Below, piece by piece: positions 1-12,754 of a stretch of DNA of 64,000 bases. The translations under genes and the position numbers were made by a program. The notes beneath the pieces were generated by a model. The model did no database searches, was not told the DNA's origin, and saw nothing but the letters and a program-made list of their open reading frames with translations. Each line of letters starts with the position of its first letter. The stretch's first letter is position 1. The DNA lies in the NCBI GenBank assembly GCA_037576195.1, contig CM075101.1, forward strand, positions 35,216,001-35,280,000, given 5' to 3'. The DNA comes from Phytoseiulus persimilis (taxonomy: Eukaryota > Arthropoda > Arachnida > Mesostigmata > Phytoseiidae).

Positions 1-1536
1 TGACTACTCGCATCCGAGAAGGCAGGGATCTTATCAACCATATAGTCCAGCGGTCAGTCCGCTCTGCAGCAAGCGGGCGGATTTGTGAGTGGTGTCACAG
101 CCACATCGGACAGTGGTACCACAGCCTCTGGCAGGAGGTCAGAGCATCAGCGGTGGGTTCGACCTCACCGCTGACACCATCGCCACGCTGAACCGCGCAA
201 GTACCCGCTTGTCTCCGACTACTTGTCATTCGCCTCTGCCGAAGCTCAATCAAGTACGAATACTCGAGCCCGACGCCAGAGACCACGAGACGGTCCTTCT
301 GAAGCGTAAACTTCGTATCTGGGTCCTCTGATCCCAAGTTTCGAAGAGGACGACGAGGGTTCAACTACCTGGCTGACGACTGAGGAATTGGGGAAGTCTT
401 CTCGGGCTCGTTCTCGGATGTATCCGATGAAGATGAAGTGGCTTCCGACGTGCGATACATCCGATGCTTGCGGAATCGCCGACACTATCGTTCAGGCAAG
501 CCTTGAAGAGGCCGACCTGAACACATCTTCCTCAATAACAGATGAAATCGCTCATGTGCTGAATGTTTGGCTTCATCGTTAAGAGTTGGACGAGCGGAGG
601 AGAGTAAAACCTCTCTCCTCCGCGCCGGTTACCGCTGAGCACTCGAGGAAAGGGAAGTTCCACGTTCAATATCAGTTCCGCGCGGTCGTCGGAGGCTCAC
701 TACAGATTTGCGACTTCTCTGTCTGACTTCTTTCTTGCTAATGCCCTCCTGTGCTGTAAGATACGCTGGGCCTGTCGAGTCCCAGCCGTTGCAATCTCAG
801 CTCGATGAGGTGGTCTCTCTTTCCGATGATGCATTCCAGCTTCCTTGAGATTCTGTTCCAGGCAATTTCCGCTGTCAGCATTTCGCGCACGAGCGCTGGG
901 ACCGAAGTTGGTTCGAGGCTACCCCTAGCCGGCTCGAGTGCTCTGCATGAAAATACGGTATGCTCGACGTCATCCCCTTCGCCGGAGCTGCAGAAGAGGC
1001 GGGTAAGCTACGTATGCTGCCGGACAATCACCCTCGGGAAACAATCTCCAAGTTCGATCTTGGTATATCAGTGTCCGCACTGTGGGCCTCTCCCTTGAAA
1101 AATGAAAACTCGTGTTTCACAAATTCTCAGACTTGACCTCTATTCATGACCACGGAATTTAAAAACAGTACGATTGAGATCGTTGGCATTGACATAGTTA
1201 CGAGATGAAATAATAGACAATAATTCAGGATACTCGAATCGCGATCAGCGTACAATATTTCGCCAAAATCTTGTTTCGTGTGCTGAATCATGAAATCCAG
1301 CATGCCGCAGGTCCCCTCGAATCGATAACGAAGATCTCAACACTGGTTTAGCAGACCTCCGCGGGTCCATCGGCTCTGAGCTGCCGGTCAGAAGAGGGGC
1401 ATGTATTGAGATCGATGGGAACGGAGCTTCACGCAGCTTGGAGCGTACCATTGAGCACGTACGACATGCAATCTTTCAGTGTCGGTGTGTAAGAGCGAGA
1501 CAGCACTTTCGAGCAGATCTCTGAAAGAGGAAAACG
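1..1536. other. Unresolved stretch left of zinc-finger gene
   Basis: No gene could be modelled. Around 330-490 there are two overlapping + strand frames rich in Ser, Asp and Glu, one reading through 388-582 to a stop. They could be the tail of an acidic exon, but I cannot choose a frame or find convincing splice sites. Bases 600-1240 show nothing recognisable. Bases 1245-1451 carry a short minus-strand frame without family resemblance. Confidence 0.3.
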
Positions 1537-2825
1537 TCAATACACAGCTTTCGATTCGGAATCCTCTCCTGATGTTTCCATCCTCTTCCCCGTCTCACCG
1601 TGGTCACCAGTTTTGTCGGAAATCAATGTCATTTCCAGCGCAAGTTGGGGAACTTGGCAAACGTAGTGCGACTCTTCCCCGTTGTTAACATCATGCTCCG
1701 ACCGCAAATGACTCTCGATTCCTATTATGGAGTTCCTGAACGTGCCACAGACAATGCAGAAATATGCGAATAATTCGTTCTTCGGTCCGTGTTCTGATAG
1801 GTGGCTTTCCAGAGCCACGGCGGACTCGAAAAACGTGCAGCATCTGCGTAGATAAAACATTCTCCATGTTCAAACTCGGAAGATATGAATAAATGTGCCG
1901 TTATAATCATTTTCACAGAGCTGGTGAGCGGAAAGTTCCTTCGAGGTGGGAGCGATGGCTATCATGCTTCACCGTATAATGGCTGTGCGGCAGACCTGAT
2001 GCAGATGTGCTGTCCTGTGTGTGCAGATTTACAATGCGCCGTCAGAGCAGCCAACGTGTAGAACTCCGCGTCGCAGCACAAGGCGTTCACCAAACTCTTC
2101 GGGTGCTGCTTACGGCAATGTTGGTAAAGCGCAATATGAGAATCCATCACTGATCTGGGGGAGAAAATACACGAAGTGAGCGGAGACCTCACGGGGTCGC
2201 TCCGCATATCTCGAGGATTTACTCTACAGTTCAAGACAATAGCTTGTGATAGGGATAATATTGCGTCGGACTGGGTCCCAGTCAGGAGGGCCTGTGTCAA
2301 CTGCTCGGTAGGGAAGACAACGCACTGGCAGTCGAAGCAGATGGGCGCTTGTTGAGACAACCGGAAGCGAACAATGTTGTACTCGGCATTACTTGAGAGT
2401 TTCTTCTTACACTTCTCTCGTCTATGCAGCATGAGGATTTTCAGGAATCGCCGCCAACAGAGCTGAAATCCGGTGTTCTTCCGATGTCAGCAACGGGACA
2501 ATCCAGACTCCAGGGGATATTGTCGAGCACGGATCTCTCCAGTCTGTCCTACCTGATTACTTGTACTGCCTGATTGCTTCAAGAACATTTGCTTCAGCGA
2601 GAAATGCATATCTAGTAAGAGAAATTTCAGGAATGAATTATTCCTATGCTCTTGAGCTGAAGCCTCCTCTGTGTTTTGTTTTGGATGAACGCTCGGGGTA
2701 TTGAGAATGAGCGAAGAATGTCTGGCAACATCCGCATCTCCTAAGCACGTCTTGCAAACGGTCCGGGAGAAGACCAAACGAAGAGGCAACAGTGTAGCAT
2801 GGCGAGCTTGAAGATGGTTCGCCAC
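1537..2825 (-). CDS. C2H2 zinc-finger protein (partial model, 3' end resolved)
   Basis: Minus-strand multi-exon gene for a protein with C2H2 zinc fingers, probably a nuclear DNA-binding factor. Resolved exons in transcript order are 2462-2326, 2154-1996 and 1843-1537 (stop). Joining 2326 to 2154 creates a perfect C-x2-C-x12-H-x4-H finger beginning CFDC. Joining 1996 to 1843 creates another with C-x2-C-x12-H-x3-H beginning CIRC. The last exon adds a third complete finger (CIVC...H-x4-H) and an acidic tail. Between them lies a finger whose first Cys is displaced, so it may be degenerate. Further fingers lie upstream: one exon beginning near 2816 ends a finger (H-x4-H) and starts the next (CKTC), and a CxxC pair sits at about 3085-3100. 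I could not join these in phase, so the true start is unknown. Zinc-finger identity is firm; targets are unknown. Confidence 0.72.
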
Positions 2826-3698
2826 TGAATCAAGCCCTCGCTCTGGCGGTTCGAATGGGAGGGAGAAAATTTTCGTGAAATTTTCACTTGCCCGAGCCGA
2901 ACCTGAAAAGTTTAGAACTGGCGACAGCTGCGAACCTCAGTTGAATGCCGATGGATTATTCTCTCGGTTTGGCTGAGCTTGTCTGACGGCTTAGCAATTC
3001 GATATTTCATACCAATGAACCATTGAATATGTTGAGCTGTTCTGAATAAGATAGAAGAAGCTCGCGAACCCTGGACTGTTGCGCGTGCCCGACACAATGC
3101 GCATGATTCAGCCACCAACCCTGAATCTCGATCTCTCATGGACCCCACCGAGGTGTGTCTTGTATATTCTTCCGTCCGAGGAGTCTGTATGTCCTTGCCT
3201 AGTCCCCCGGAGCAGTCACTGCATGGGACGTGCGCCTTGACTCCGCTCCACCTGCATAGCAGTCGATCTTGCTTGCCTTGAGAAAAGCGTTCGCAGTGTG
3301 GGTCGATGCCCCGATTCAGATACTTTCACTAAACCGACCGAGCGGCGGACCGGCTGCCGGCTGCATGACTGACTTACGTAACGCTTCTCTGACGCCGATG
3401 GTCGGCAAGGAGAGTTTGGCGAGCCGAGAAAACGCAAACCGAATGTTTTGTCGTTGCCAGCGAGCGAATCAGCGGGGAAGAGAAGCTATTTTCAGAGCGG
3501 GGAGGGAAAAGCAATTGCTTAGTTGCAACGGTTGGGGCTTCGATGCGTCAAATGCTAGTCTGTGGGCAGTTTGATGTCACGTAAGTCGGTTCTGAGGCAT
3601 CCAATAAGTTACAATTGCTGAGATTCCTGCCCGTTGTTCAGTTTGTGAATTGGGAATGCAGCTGCGAGTGATAGTTGTTGCAGATTGCGGTGAGCAGG

Positions 3699-4502
3699 AT
3701 GACAGAACCGAGATCTGTACTGCAGAAGACAGCGCTCAGTCAGGTTAAGTTTCTTCAGAAACGCCCGGCTCTCTTATGGACGGCACCTCTGCTCGGGTTC
3801 GTCGCGGCGATAATCCTCAGGAAACAGGTTCGTGACCGATGTGTGTGTTCGGCTGGAGGGATGTCTGGATCCTCACGGGCTTTTCGGAATCAGGGGATTG
3901 TAAGGATCTCTGAGGGAGGGGGTGAGAGGAAGCGCTCCTGCTCAAAAAATTGCTCCTCTAGGTCGGGTTGGGAGCCCGTCAAATTCTGAGTCTTCTGTAT
4001 GGTGAGAGTTTGAAAACCAAGCAGAACGCTCAAAAATTGGCTCGCTTCAAGAAAGTTCTCTTTGAAGACATCCGGGAAGTAGTTTCAAGTGACCCCAAGC
4101 TTCGATCTGAAGGTGAGTGCTGCCACGGTTGAAGAAAAAAGAAAGATCACTGCTTCTGTCGCTCATCGTTATAGTTGCTGGTAGTGAGGGACAAAAACCA
4201 TTCGTTTTGCAGGGAAAATTCGCATCCTGGAACTGAGTCCAGGAACTGGCACTAACGTTGAATTTTACCCGCGGGGTTCAAAAGTGATTTCTTATGAGAA
4301 TGACGGCGTTTTTGAGAAATACTACCAGGAGCATCGTCATGAATTCCCTCACGTCACGGTGGAGAGATTCCTGAGAGGCGTTCCCGAGAACATGAGCGAA
4401 ATAGAAGACGAATCTGTAGACGTGATCATCGGCACCCTCGTCTGCTGTTCGGTGGATGACATCGCTCTGACCATGAGAGAAATCAAGCGGGTTCTCGCAA
4501 AG
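3699..4502 (+). CDS. METTL7/TMT1-like methyltransferase, 5' exons (3' end unresolved)
   Basis: Three phase-compatible exons, 3699-3827, 3962-4112 and 4213-4502, encode about 190 residues of a METTL7-family (thiol S-methyltransferase) protein. Residues about 25-43 form a hydrophobic segment, as expected for the N-terminal membrane anchor of this ER or lipid-droplet family. A Lys-rich linker follows, then the SAM-binding motif I near residues 98-108. The family reads roughly E-V-G-C-G-T-G; here it is ELSPGTGTN, keeping the G-T-G core. The VDVIIGTLVCCSV segment and REIKRVL match the family's post-motif II region. The donor after 4502 (GTGAGT) is strong, but no clear fourth exon follows. Weak C-terminus-like pieces occur at about 4810-4850 and 4900-4990 (HLISKTPHI resembles the family's RPHI.G ending). 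The gene may therefore be intact with diverged exons, or degraded at its 3' end. The start is the first in-frame ATG. Confidence 0.6.
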
Positions 4503-7500
4503 GTGAGTCAATCGCGAAGTGGAGGAGGACGGCGGCTGCCGCCAGCGAAGCGCAGCCATGAAATCAGTTGAGCGGAGACTTCCGAATATGAAATTCAAAG
4601 TTTTCGCGCGAGTCGCAATCGACAAAAAGCCGCAGTGAAATTCCGCAGTGAGAGGTCGGGGAAATTCCCTATCCGTATTACCAGGCCCAGGATCCTGTGC
4701 CCGGATCCGAGGAGCAGGCGATCTGATCCAGGTTCGTTGACGCTATCATGCGTCTTTCCTGAGTTGAGAGAGAGTACCGAAGCACCAACGAACTATTGTT
4801 TCGTGGCTGCTTGGAGATAAAATCATTGACGGGCGGGCGGGTGAGTTGCGAAACTCGTTTTGGATCGCGCGAAGCATATGTAACGATCACGACGGAGGGA
4901 TCGTCCGAAGCCATCACGAAATTCCCAATCCATGGAGTGAGGGTCCACCTCATTTCGAAAACGCCGCATATCTGTTTAGGATCTGCTGCGAACAAATCTT
5001 CTTCGAGCATTCTCAGCAGCCGCTCGGCTTAACGACCTTGACAGATCATTTTTATACAGATTTAATCCGAATCTTGGCGAACATAGCAACGCTTTCTCTC
5101 ACTTGAGGTGGTCTCTGAGCTTCCCCATATCCAATCGCACCATTCCTCATGAGCTATGGAGCTCGAGTGAATCGGCTTCTGGAAGCTCTTCCGATGTACT
5201 CATCACAAAATCCTACGATTTCAGGGGGGCAAGTACTATTTTGTTGAGCACGAACAATATCCGGATCCGAGTTGGGGTTGCTCGATACAGAAAACGGTGA
5301 ATCCTCTGTGGAGAGTTTGTAACGATGGATGTAATGTTTCCCGAAAGGTGGGTTAGAAAAGAGTTCTGAATTATCTCGATAGCCTCTGAATGGTCCTAAA
5401 AGACTCACCCATATCAACAGGTTTCCGAAGTCATCGAGTATGTTGGCTTCCACGCCGTGACCTCGAAGAGGTATTTTCCTAATGAAATACCGTATCTGAT
5501 CCGACCGCTCATCGTTGGCCATGCGACGAAATAATCTAGCGTAAGAAACGACAGCAGACCCAGTCCCATCACAGTACGAATCTTCTTCTGAACTCGTCAC
5601 GATAGTTCATGACATCCGGAGAGACCGAGCAAGCGGGGAGACTTTGCTGGTCAAAGTTGACTCCGAAGTCAAAGCACTGCACTCTGTTGAACGCAACCAG
5701 ATTCAAAATAAACTCAAGCCGAACGCAATTCATCTGAGTGCAGCGTGACTTTCATCTTGGGAAGCTTCCAGTGAACCGTGCTGAAGATCAGAGAAGCTCA
5801 TCTTCTCACATTCGATACAATATTCTGAGGTTGATGAGATCGTTTACGTGCCTTGTTCGGCGGTGTCTCCGGAAGCGCTTCCGATGAATGTATCGGAAGC
5901 TCGCTAAGCAGTTCACCAAGAAAGTACTTTGAATCCCTTTGGAACATCTTCACACTTGAAAACCAAAGGGACGGAAGAAGGAGCAACGCGAAAACAGTGG
6001 AACAGCACGGTATAAGTTGGTCTCTCGACGTGAAAGAAGAACAAAACATAATAGCGATGCACTTCAGCCAAGGAGAGGCTTTCGCTGGTGCTAGCATCGC
6101 GTCACATTTTATTGAGAATACTAATCTGAGAGACTTCTTGGAGATCACTTTGAGGAAACGTCGAGACCGTTTCCACGGCTGGCCAAACTGCAAAAGAAAT
6201 GTACCTGCCAGCACGTGAGCTGGGGGTCGGAGATCCATGATCCGGGTCGACGGGGAAAAGACACAGGACTCGGGAAATGGAATACCGTGCCCAAAAACGA
6301 CGCTTTCTCGAGCACATGCAATTTTTTTCACATACTCGGCCGTGTACCGAGCTGTAACGGAGCTGTCAGAAAGAAAGTGCCCATCGTGGATTTCGTGACG
6401 GTCCGTACATGTATCTCAGATTTCGTTGGAAAGAACAACACGATTGGATGAGGAGAGAATCATATGTTCTTCTGGTGCCATCTATGGCTTCTTCGAGCTC
6501 TACATACACGCTCAGCAGTGACATTGATGGATGGCGGGAGGTGATGATGGATGACGAGAAGTAGATCTGTTAGATGACTGGCGACACGCTATTCCTGACG
6601 TGCCCAGATATCGACGGAAATGGAGTTGAGAGGTGAATCCATTTGAGACCTTGATGGAAAGTTGTGGGGAATCGTTTCTTGTGGTCAATCGAGCGGTAGC
6701 CACTACCCTGTTTTTGAGAAGTGAGCCATGGCTCGAATTCGTCTTGGGATCCGAGAATCGGACTACGGCTCATTCCCGGGGTATGGCTCATGTTCGTTTC
6801 ACTTATATCAATGTTCACAAAGGCGCTTTGAAATTCTCATTTTTAAATACCGAGACACTTAATTCTCGACACTCATTCCAAAACAACCATGTCATCTTCC
6901 TCTGGAATGTCTTTGAAAATCTTCGAGTTTGAGAAGACATTTTGGCTTATCGTTGGCTAACAAAACGAGCTAGTTTTGCCCAGATAACCGGCTCTCGACG
7001 CATTTCCCACACAGTCATCAGAGATGTTTGCCCATGAGTTTTCCACCCTTCAGATAGGCTGGGTTTGACGCGTGTATTTTTCTGCATCCGGTGGATCATG
7101 AATCCATTGAATTCATAGCGCAGGTGATCTCTGGAGGGCGTTTTGATCGCGAGGCCCAAGGTATGCAGTTACCCGAGGCGTGCGAGAAGGAATCATGATC
7201 TACCACTCTCGTGGTGAGGAAAGTCTTCACTGTCTCTGCCCGATGGGTGCTCACTGGGTCCCAAGTAATGGGTCGTCTTTGACCATTGCGAATGATTGGC
7301 GGCAACATTCAATCACATCACTTCCAAATCACATCTTGAGTCGCCCAAGCTTTTTGAGATCCGGGGATGTGCATCGGATATGCGTTCAATCTTTTCCCGG
7401 TCGAAAACGGGAGTCCTTCAAAGACTACGAACTTGGAACAACAGCCTGCCACGAACCCTTGCTACAAACTTCTCAGCTTGCAGGCGTCATCCCCGATCGG

Positions 7501-7900
7501 CGCTCACTAAACCAACGAATTCGGGAACTTGGACTCATTCCAATATTTCTTGCGCGCGGGCTCCATGCTGAGATCGGGTTCAGTCACCGCATATAAAGCC
7601 GAAAGTTCGAAAATCGAGGTTTGTTTCATTTCCAGGGGGTGCCTTACTTTCTGAAAAACACGGTATTAAAAGGACCTCTGTAGCTTGTCTCGTTTGGAAG
7701 GCGAGCTGCGATCGATTCCTGCAAAACGCAGACCTGAGAAGCTGCTTCCTGTGAGAGTTTTTGCAATATAGAACGCCAGGGCCAAGTCTGCCAAAATCGC
7801 GTGCATCGTGCAGAATAGGTCTCCACCCAAGAGATCGGAGTGGGCTCCAACTCTGATTTGTTGCAAGTTTCTCATTCATCTCAGTCTACGGTGGTCTAAC
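4503..7900. other. Unresolved stretch with isolated exon-like frames
   Basis: Apart from possible METTL7 3' remnants (4810-4990), the best exon-like pieces are on the minus strand. One frame about 5545-5413 has a good acceptor (TTACGCTAG) and donor (GTGAGT after 5413). Another open frame spans about 6200-5798. A hydrophobic alanine-leucine-rich frame lies at about 7870-7670. None resembles a family I know, and phases between them were not reconciled. They could belong to one diverged minus-strand gene. Plus-strand frames over the same bases are equally open, so strand is not certain. Confidence 0.25.
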
Positions 7901-7959
7901 CGCAACTAGCTCGGCCGGCAAGATATGCGGCTCATCACATAGGACGGGTCTCATCCACG

Positions 7960-10870
7960 GGACCGATGCAGCGCCTTCAAGCCAAGGGTCCTGGATTCGT
8001 TCACCTCGCATTCCACCAGCTACCGCCTCCCGTGCCAGACCACGTGGCTGCGTGCAACCATCTGGAGCTCAGGGAGGTAGCGAAACTCGCGGCCACGATG
8101 TGACCGCGCTTCAAGACCTAGAGGTAGATGCTGCCCAACATGGTGCGAGGCAGGGACGTCGAGGAGGAGCCACCGCATCCGGGGAACCCCGCGCCTGCAG
8201 GTTCCACGCCGAATCCGGCTCGCAAGCGACGAGCTGCATCGTGCCGGTCGCATGGAATGAGAAGGTGTCTCAGGCCCAGGAAAACAGGCGCCAGTAGTCG
8301 CTACTACGGCCTGGGTTCCGGGTTGGCATCGTACCGGCGACTCGCAGGGATCAGAACCAGCTCCTCTGATTATCATCTCGTCGCAGCCAACGGCAGGGAT
8401 ATGAACGCATACGGCATGAAGAAACTCACGCTCAACCTCGGAGGCGTTTCACACTGACCGGGGGTTTCATCATCGCCGATGTCATGCAACCCATCTTCGG
8501 TCGTGATTTCGTGAAAATCGCGGGCTCGATCATCGATCTCCGCGGACGAAGACGGATCGATAGCGTTTCACTTGTGTCTATTCCTCTCGCAGAGGACCAC
8601 CAGCATCCTCACTAGCGCAGGTAACGAGTTCGGAACACCCCTCCCGGAGTGCCCAAGCGCTCTCACACCGCCTCTCGACGCGGAGGTCGAGCGCGATGTC
8701 CACAATCACATCATGACCAGAGGTCCACTGAGGCATGCCAGGGCGCGCCGACTTGCGCGGGAAGTTTTGAGGGAAGTCAAGGAGGAGATCCATTCGCTCG
8801 AGAAGCTTGGGACCATAAAGAAGTCATGTGGCCCATGGTCAAGCCCCCCTGCACGTCGTACCGGAAGCGCACGGCACGCAGGGCCCCTACGGCGACTTCG
8901 GACAGAGAAACGATGAACCGAACGCGGACAGCTACCCACTACCCCGATTCCATGATTTTTGCGGGCATCTTCACAGTTGCGCCATATGTTCAAACGTCGA
9001 TCACACCGTTCGACCTTTGATAGTACTCGTGAATGCCGTTTGGGCTGCGGAATAGCGCACAGACATTCAAGCTCCTGATGGAGACGTTTGTCAGCGGTCT
9101 TCCGTTCGAATGCGTTCACCTCGTTTGGCAGCCTCTCGCAGGGAGCAACACATGGAGCACCCAGAGGTTCTCCTCCAAGTGTCGTTCTGTCGAGAGGTGT
9201 CGTTTTGCCCCCCCCTGAGTTGATTCCGTGGGTGATTGGGTGACCGCGGAGGGGCTTTCACCGTTGCCACGGAAAGTAGACACAATCCGCGCTTTCCCAA
9301 ATCCACAAACGATGCTGGAACTCTGAAGACCCATCGGGATGGTGGACTGCCAACGCTTCCTACTACAGGTGGCTAAGGTAATGGCGCTCCTGATCCAGGC
9401 TCTAGAGTTTCGTGCGAAAGCGAAGAATAAAGCTCTAACGTGGAGTGATGCCGAGCAGAGAGCTACTGGCATGCGCGGCCTCACTCGCACACCCAGTCGA
9501 GAGAGCGCTCCTCGCAATCTTTTCTCACGCCTCAGACGTGCTGGTGGGAGCAGTTCTTCAACAGCAGTTGAAGAGAGGAATTTGGAAACGACAGAGAGCT
9601 CCTGGTCATGTACCAGGCAAGCCGGGGTTTCCTCCACAGCGTCGCAGGGCGCCAGTTTACCATCTCCACGGACCACAAGCCTCAAAACCTTCGGCATCGC
9701 GAATCGGACGACGCCTTCTCCTCCATCGCGGGGCTCACCTCGGACGTTCGAAATTCCTCCTATTCTGAAACAATGGTGAGTGAGTTGTTGCACTCTTCAT
9801 GCGAGCTTTCTGCATTCGCTGTGACAGCGGAGGGAAGTCGGCCGCAATCCGGTACTCGGCGCTGGTTGACGTGTTTATCGCATCAGATCAGACTGGGAAC
9901 ACCCAACCGCCGCCAGAGTTTTCCAGCGACCGTTTACCACACTTGGGAGTCAGTTATGGTTACCCCCATACATTTCCGGGCAGCATGACGCAATCAACAT
10001 AGTTTCCGAAACTCATTCACTACAGATGCTCTGTAGCGGTCAATGGGCGCTAACAGCGTATGCCCCAGTATCAACTACGGCACACTTGCCCTGAATTCAG
10101 AACGTTGCGGCTTGCCGTCTCGGGGCTCTCTTGGGAGCACGTTGAGGTGTTGCTCATTGATAGCCGTGAACCGGCACACCAGGTGGCTAGAAGCTGTTCC
10201 GCTGGGAGTCGATGCGCACCGCACGACGAGTTTCCACTCACGGGCAGCTGAAAGCATAACTGACGTGTGTGGGTGAGAGAGCTTCCTCGGGTGTTGTCGA
10301 GGCTGCGTGCAGTTCCCAGGAACGATTCCGGATGTTCCACTACCGAATAGGTCTACGGCAAGGCGCTCAGGATCCCTGGGGAGTTTGCGAGGAGACAGCC
10401 TCTGAGTTCCCAGCTACGCGGCTCCGGCAGCGTCGCGACAGACTCTGTGCACTCGCTCACGACAATCCCACGGCCGTGGCTACGGAAAGCTGATCCAGGA
10501 GCCGAATTGGCGATACCGGTCCTTCTACGGAGAGCAAGGATACGTATTCGTTGGAGTCGATGCGTTGAAACCGACCCTGACCCTCGAATACGACGGTCCG
10601 TTCCGAGAAGAACCTCCAAACTGTGTCTCGACGGTAGAGAAGACCACGCGCCCGATGACCGGTTCAAATGCGTCTACCTTGAGGAAGAGCAGCAGACGAC
10701 ACAGGCTGCAGCCAGTCTCCGAGGCTCGTTCAGGTCAGGGCGTTTCCAAAACTTCGAACCGAAAGTCGTGTTCTCGACAACGTTTGGGTGGACGACTGAG
10801 GCGGTCCACCGCTGCCTGTCTCTGATGATATACGAGAACGAAGTGAATGAACTAGTCGGTCCCTTCTAAT
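7960..10870 (+). mobile_element. Decayed Ty3/gypsy LTR retrotransposon internal region
   Basis: The + strand carries, in correct order but in changing frames, similarity to all parts of a Ty3/gypsy polyprotein. A gag C-terminal piece lies at 8050-8300 and the aspartic protease C-terminal half at 8370-8570 (IFGRDF). The start of reverse transcriptase is at 8690-8830, with the conserved MPFGLRN block at 9033-9053. RNase H is at 9430-9700 (ISTDHKP), and integrase at 10120-10250 (HTRWLEAVPL). The integrase C-terminal YDGPFR block with a trailing CVYLEEE is at 10570-10710. At least five frameshifts and several stops separate these blocks, so the element is dead. I found no flanking long terminal repeats or target-site duplication. 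The window right of it to about 10870 ends the similarity. Confidence 0.85.
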
Positions 10871-11573
10871 GAGCTCAGCTATACACTCCTTGACATTACT
10901 GAATTCCCATAACATCACCGCGAGTTTTCGCGAAAAGCGCCGCGACACTCTCTGACCTGATCGGATTCCATCTCCGACGCAGCGATGAGCTGAAACTGTG
11001 ACAACCAGTGAGCTTGTCGACCGTTCAGCTCATCCGCTGATTCCATAACGTGAGCTCGAACCCAGCACTGCGGAAATGACACGTTACTCCCCCGGATGCA
11101 ATCGATTATCATCGGCGTCTTCGCACGAATATACGGAAAAACTCCCCAATGAGATCACATCGATATGAAAGCCGAAGCGTCTCCGTCTCGTATCTTCAAT
11201 CGGTCCATCCATCACGATATGCTCGGTTGCCGGCGACACTCATTATCCAATCTGGCTTGTCACAGCCAGTTGATCTGAAGCGCTACATACCTATGAGTTC
11301 GAGATATCGCTAATTGGGAGAGAGAGATGCACTAACGCGAGGGAACAGCGGCCAGAGCTCGCTTCTTGAGTGGGCAGCCCTCCATAAAGTCTTCGAGGGA
11401 GGCTCAGGACCACTGTTTGGCGTCTTACGGCTTCATTCCGGACCGTCCTACGAGTGGCCACAGCCTCGACCGTGACGTCGCTTGAAGAAACAAAAATGAC
11501 GCTGACGGAACAATGAAACTTGTGATGTCACTAGCAAACCTAATAGAACTTCAAACATGGCGTCCATATCTAC
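10871..11573. other. Non-coding stretch between gypsy remnant and POLR1H
   Basis: No supported gene. It could include degraded LTR of the gypsy element, but no matching copy is visible at the element's 5' side. Confidence 0.3.
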
Positions 11574-11684
11574 TTTATTGCGAACGAAGGAGTATGAAAA
11601 CGGTTATCACCATTCAGCTGAACAGCTATTTACACAGATTCCACACCAGTGGGGATGAAACGCGTGAATGCAGCTCAACGAGAG

Positions 11685-12138
11685 TCACGAATTCTCATTT
11701 TCCTGATGTCCACAGTCCGGACAAGAGTAGAAAATCGTTTGGCCCTCATCTGCACTCCGAGTTTGGAGGGTTGCATAAGTCATACCTTCGCGACCGCACT
11801 TCGTGCAAACTCGATCAACGGTTGGTCCAATGGCTCCTTCGTCCTTTTGCACAGCACCTTTGAGAGCTGTTTCGCGGTCGTTGTAAACCTGAGGGAACAG
11901 CCCCTGTTACATCGGTGATTAGGGCAATGTGGAGAGCAACTCATGCAAATCCCGGAATTCTCACCACGATTGATTTAGTTTCCATTCCGTCGAAGTTTCT
12001 GATCGGGATAGAGGTGCAACAAAGTCTGCATCTGACAAACTTTGTGGCATCGGCCAAAGGTAGGATGCTTCCGCAAACAGAGCAGAACTCGAGTTCTCCC
12101 GAGAAGAACTCAGGACCGCGTGAATCTCCGTTGTTCAT
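11685..12138 (-). CDS. POLR1H: DNA-directed RNA polymerase I subunit RPA12
   Basis: Two exons, 12138-11965 and 11888-11685, join in phase 0 to give 125 residues; the human protein has 126. This Pol I subunit supports RNA cleavage and proofreading during rRNA synthesis in the nucleolus. The N-terminal zinc ribbon uses Cys19, Cys22, Cys37 and Cys40 ([12 protein letters not shown]). The C-terminal TFIIS-like ribbon starts at Cys86/Cys89 and holds the invariant acidic hairpin RSADEGQT (residues 102-109, Asp105-Glu106), followed by Cys114 and Cys117. The intron has GTGAGA and TTCCCTCAG ends. The ATG is the only start that leaves the usual short N-terminus. A minus-strand AATAAA lies at 11579-11574, about 105 bases past the stop. 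The gene diverges from the kinesin gene; the roughly 600-bp gap probably holds both promoters. Confidence 0.95.
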
Positions 12139-12754
12139 CGTGATAGAGCCAGGAGAGCGCGAAGACACCTGCGAAATCGCCCAGAAGCAACTCCACGCGA
12201 AGTCAGCCTGGCTCTCCAAAATCAACCCGCCGCATGTGTGTATTTCGTGTTTATGTTTCGCTCCTCGCCACGGCAGCGCCACCCAGTGTCGGGACGAGAG
12301 TATTCTTTCCGATTCACATACTCCGCTACATCGCTCTGAGCTCCGATCTTCGAGAGGGAGTCCGACCACTTACGAAATTTTCGAGGAGAATGCTATGGAA
12401 TTCCTAGATATGTCGACGATTCGGAGTCTGGAATCTCCGAACTGTTGAAGGGAGCTTCGACGCATTCGAAGACTGTCTTCTGTACTGACTTCCTTGGGTG
12501 ACGGAAACATGAACCGAGATTTTTATTGGCGATACCAACCGCTTAGATTACCCTCGTGGAGCGACAGATGAAATCTCACCATTACAGCTGAGCTCGAAGT
12601 CGGTTACGATTTTCAAATATTTGCGCCAAAAAGGCTGCGTCGTCTGTTGACGGTAATACAGGGCAGGTCTTAAGTGCAGCGCGACATTTAAGTGAGCGCC
12701 GCAACGGATCGTGGGTTTTCTTTCGTACAGTGCTGATACTTCGGTAGTGGAACG

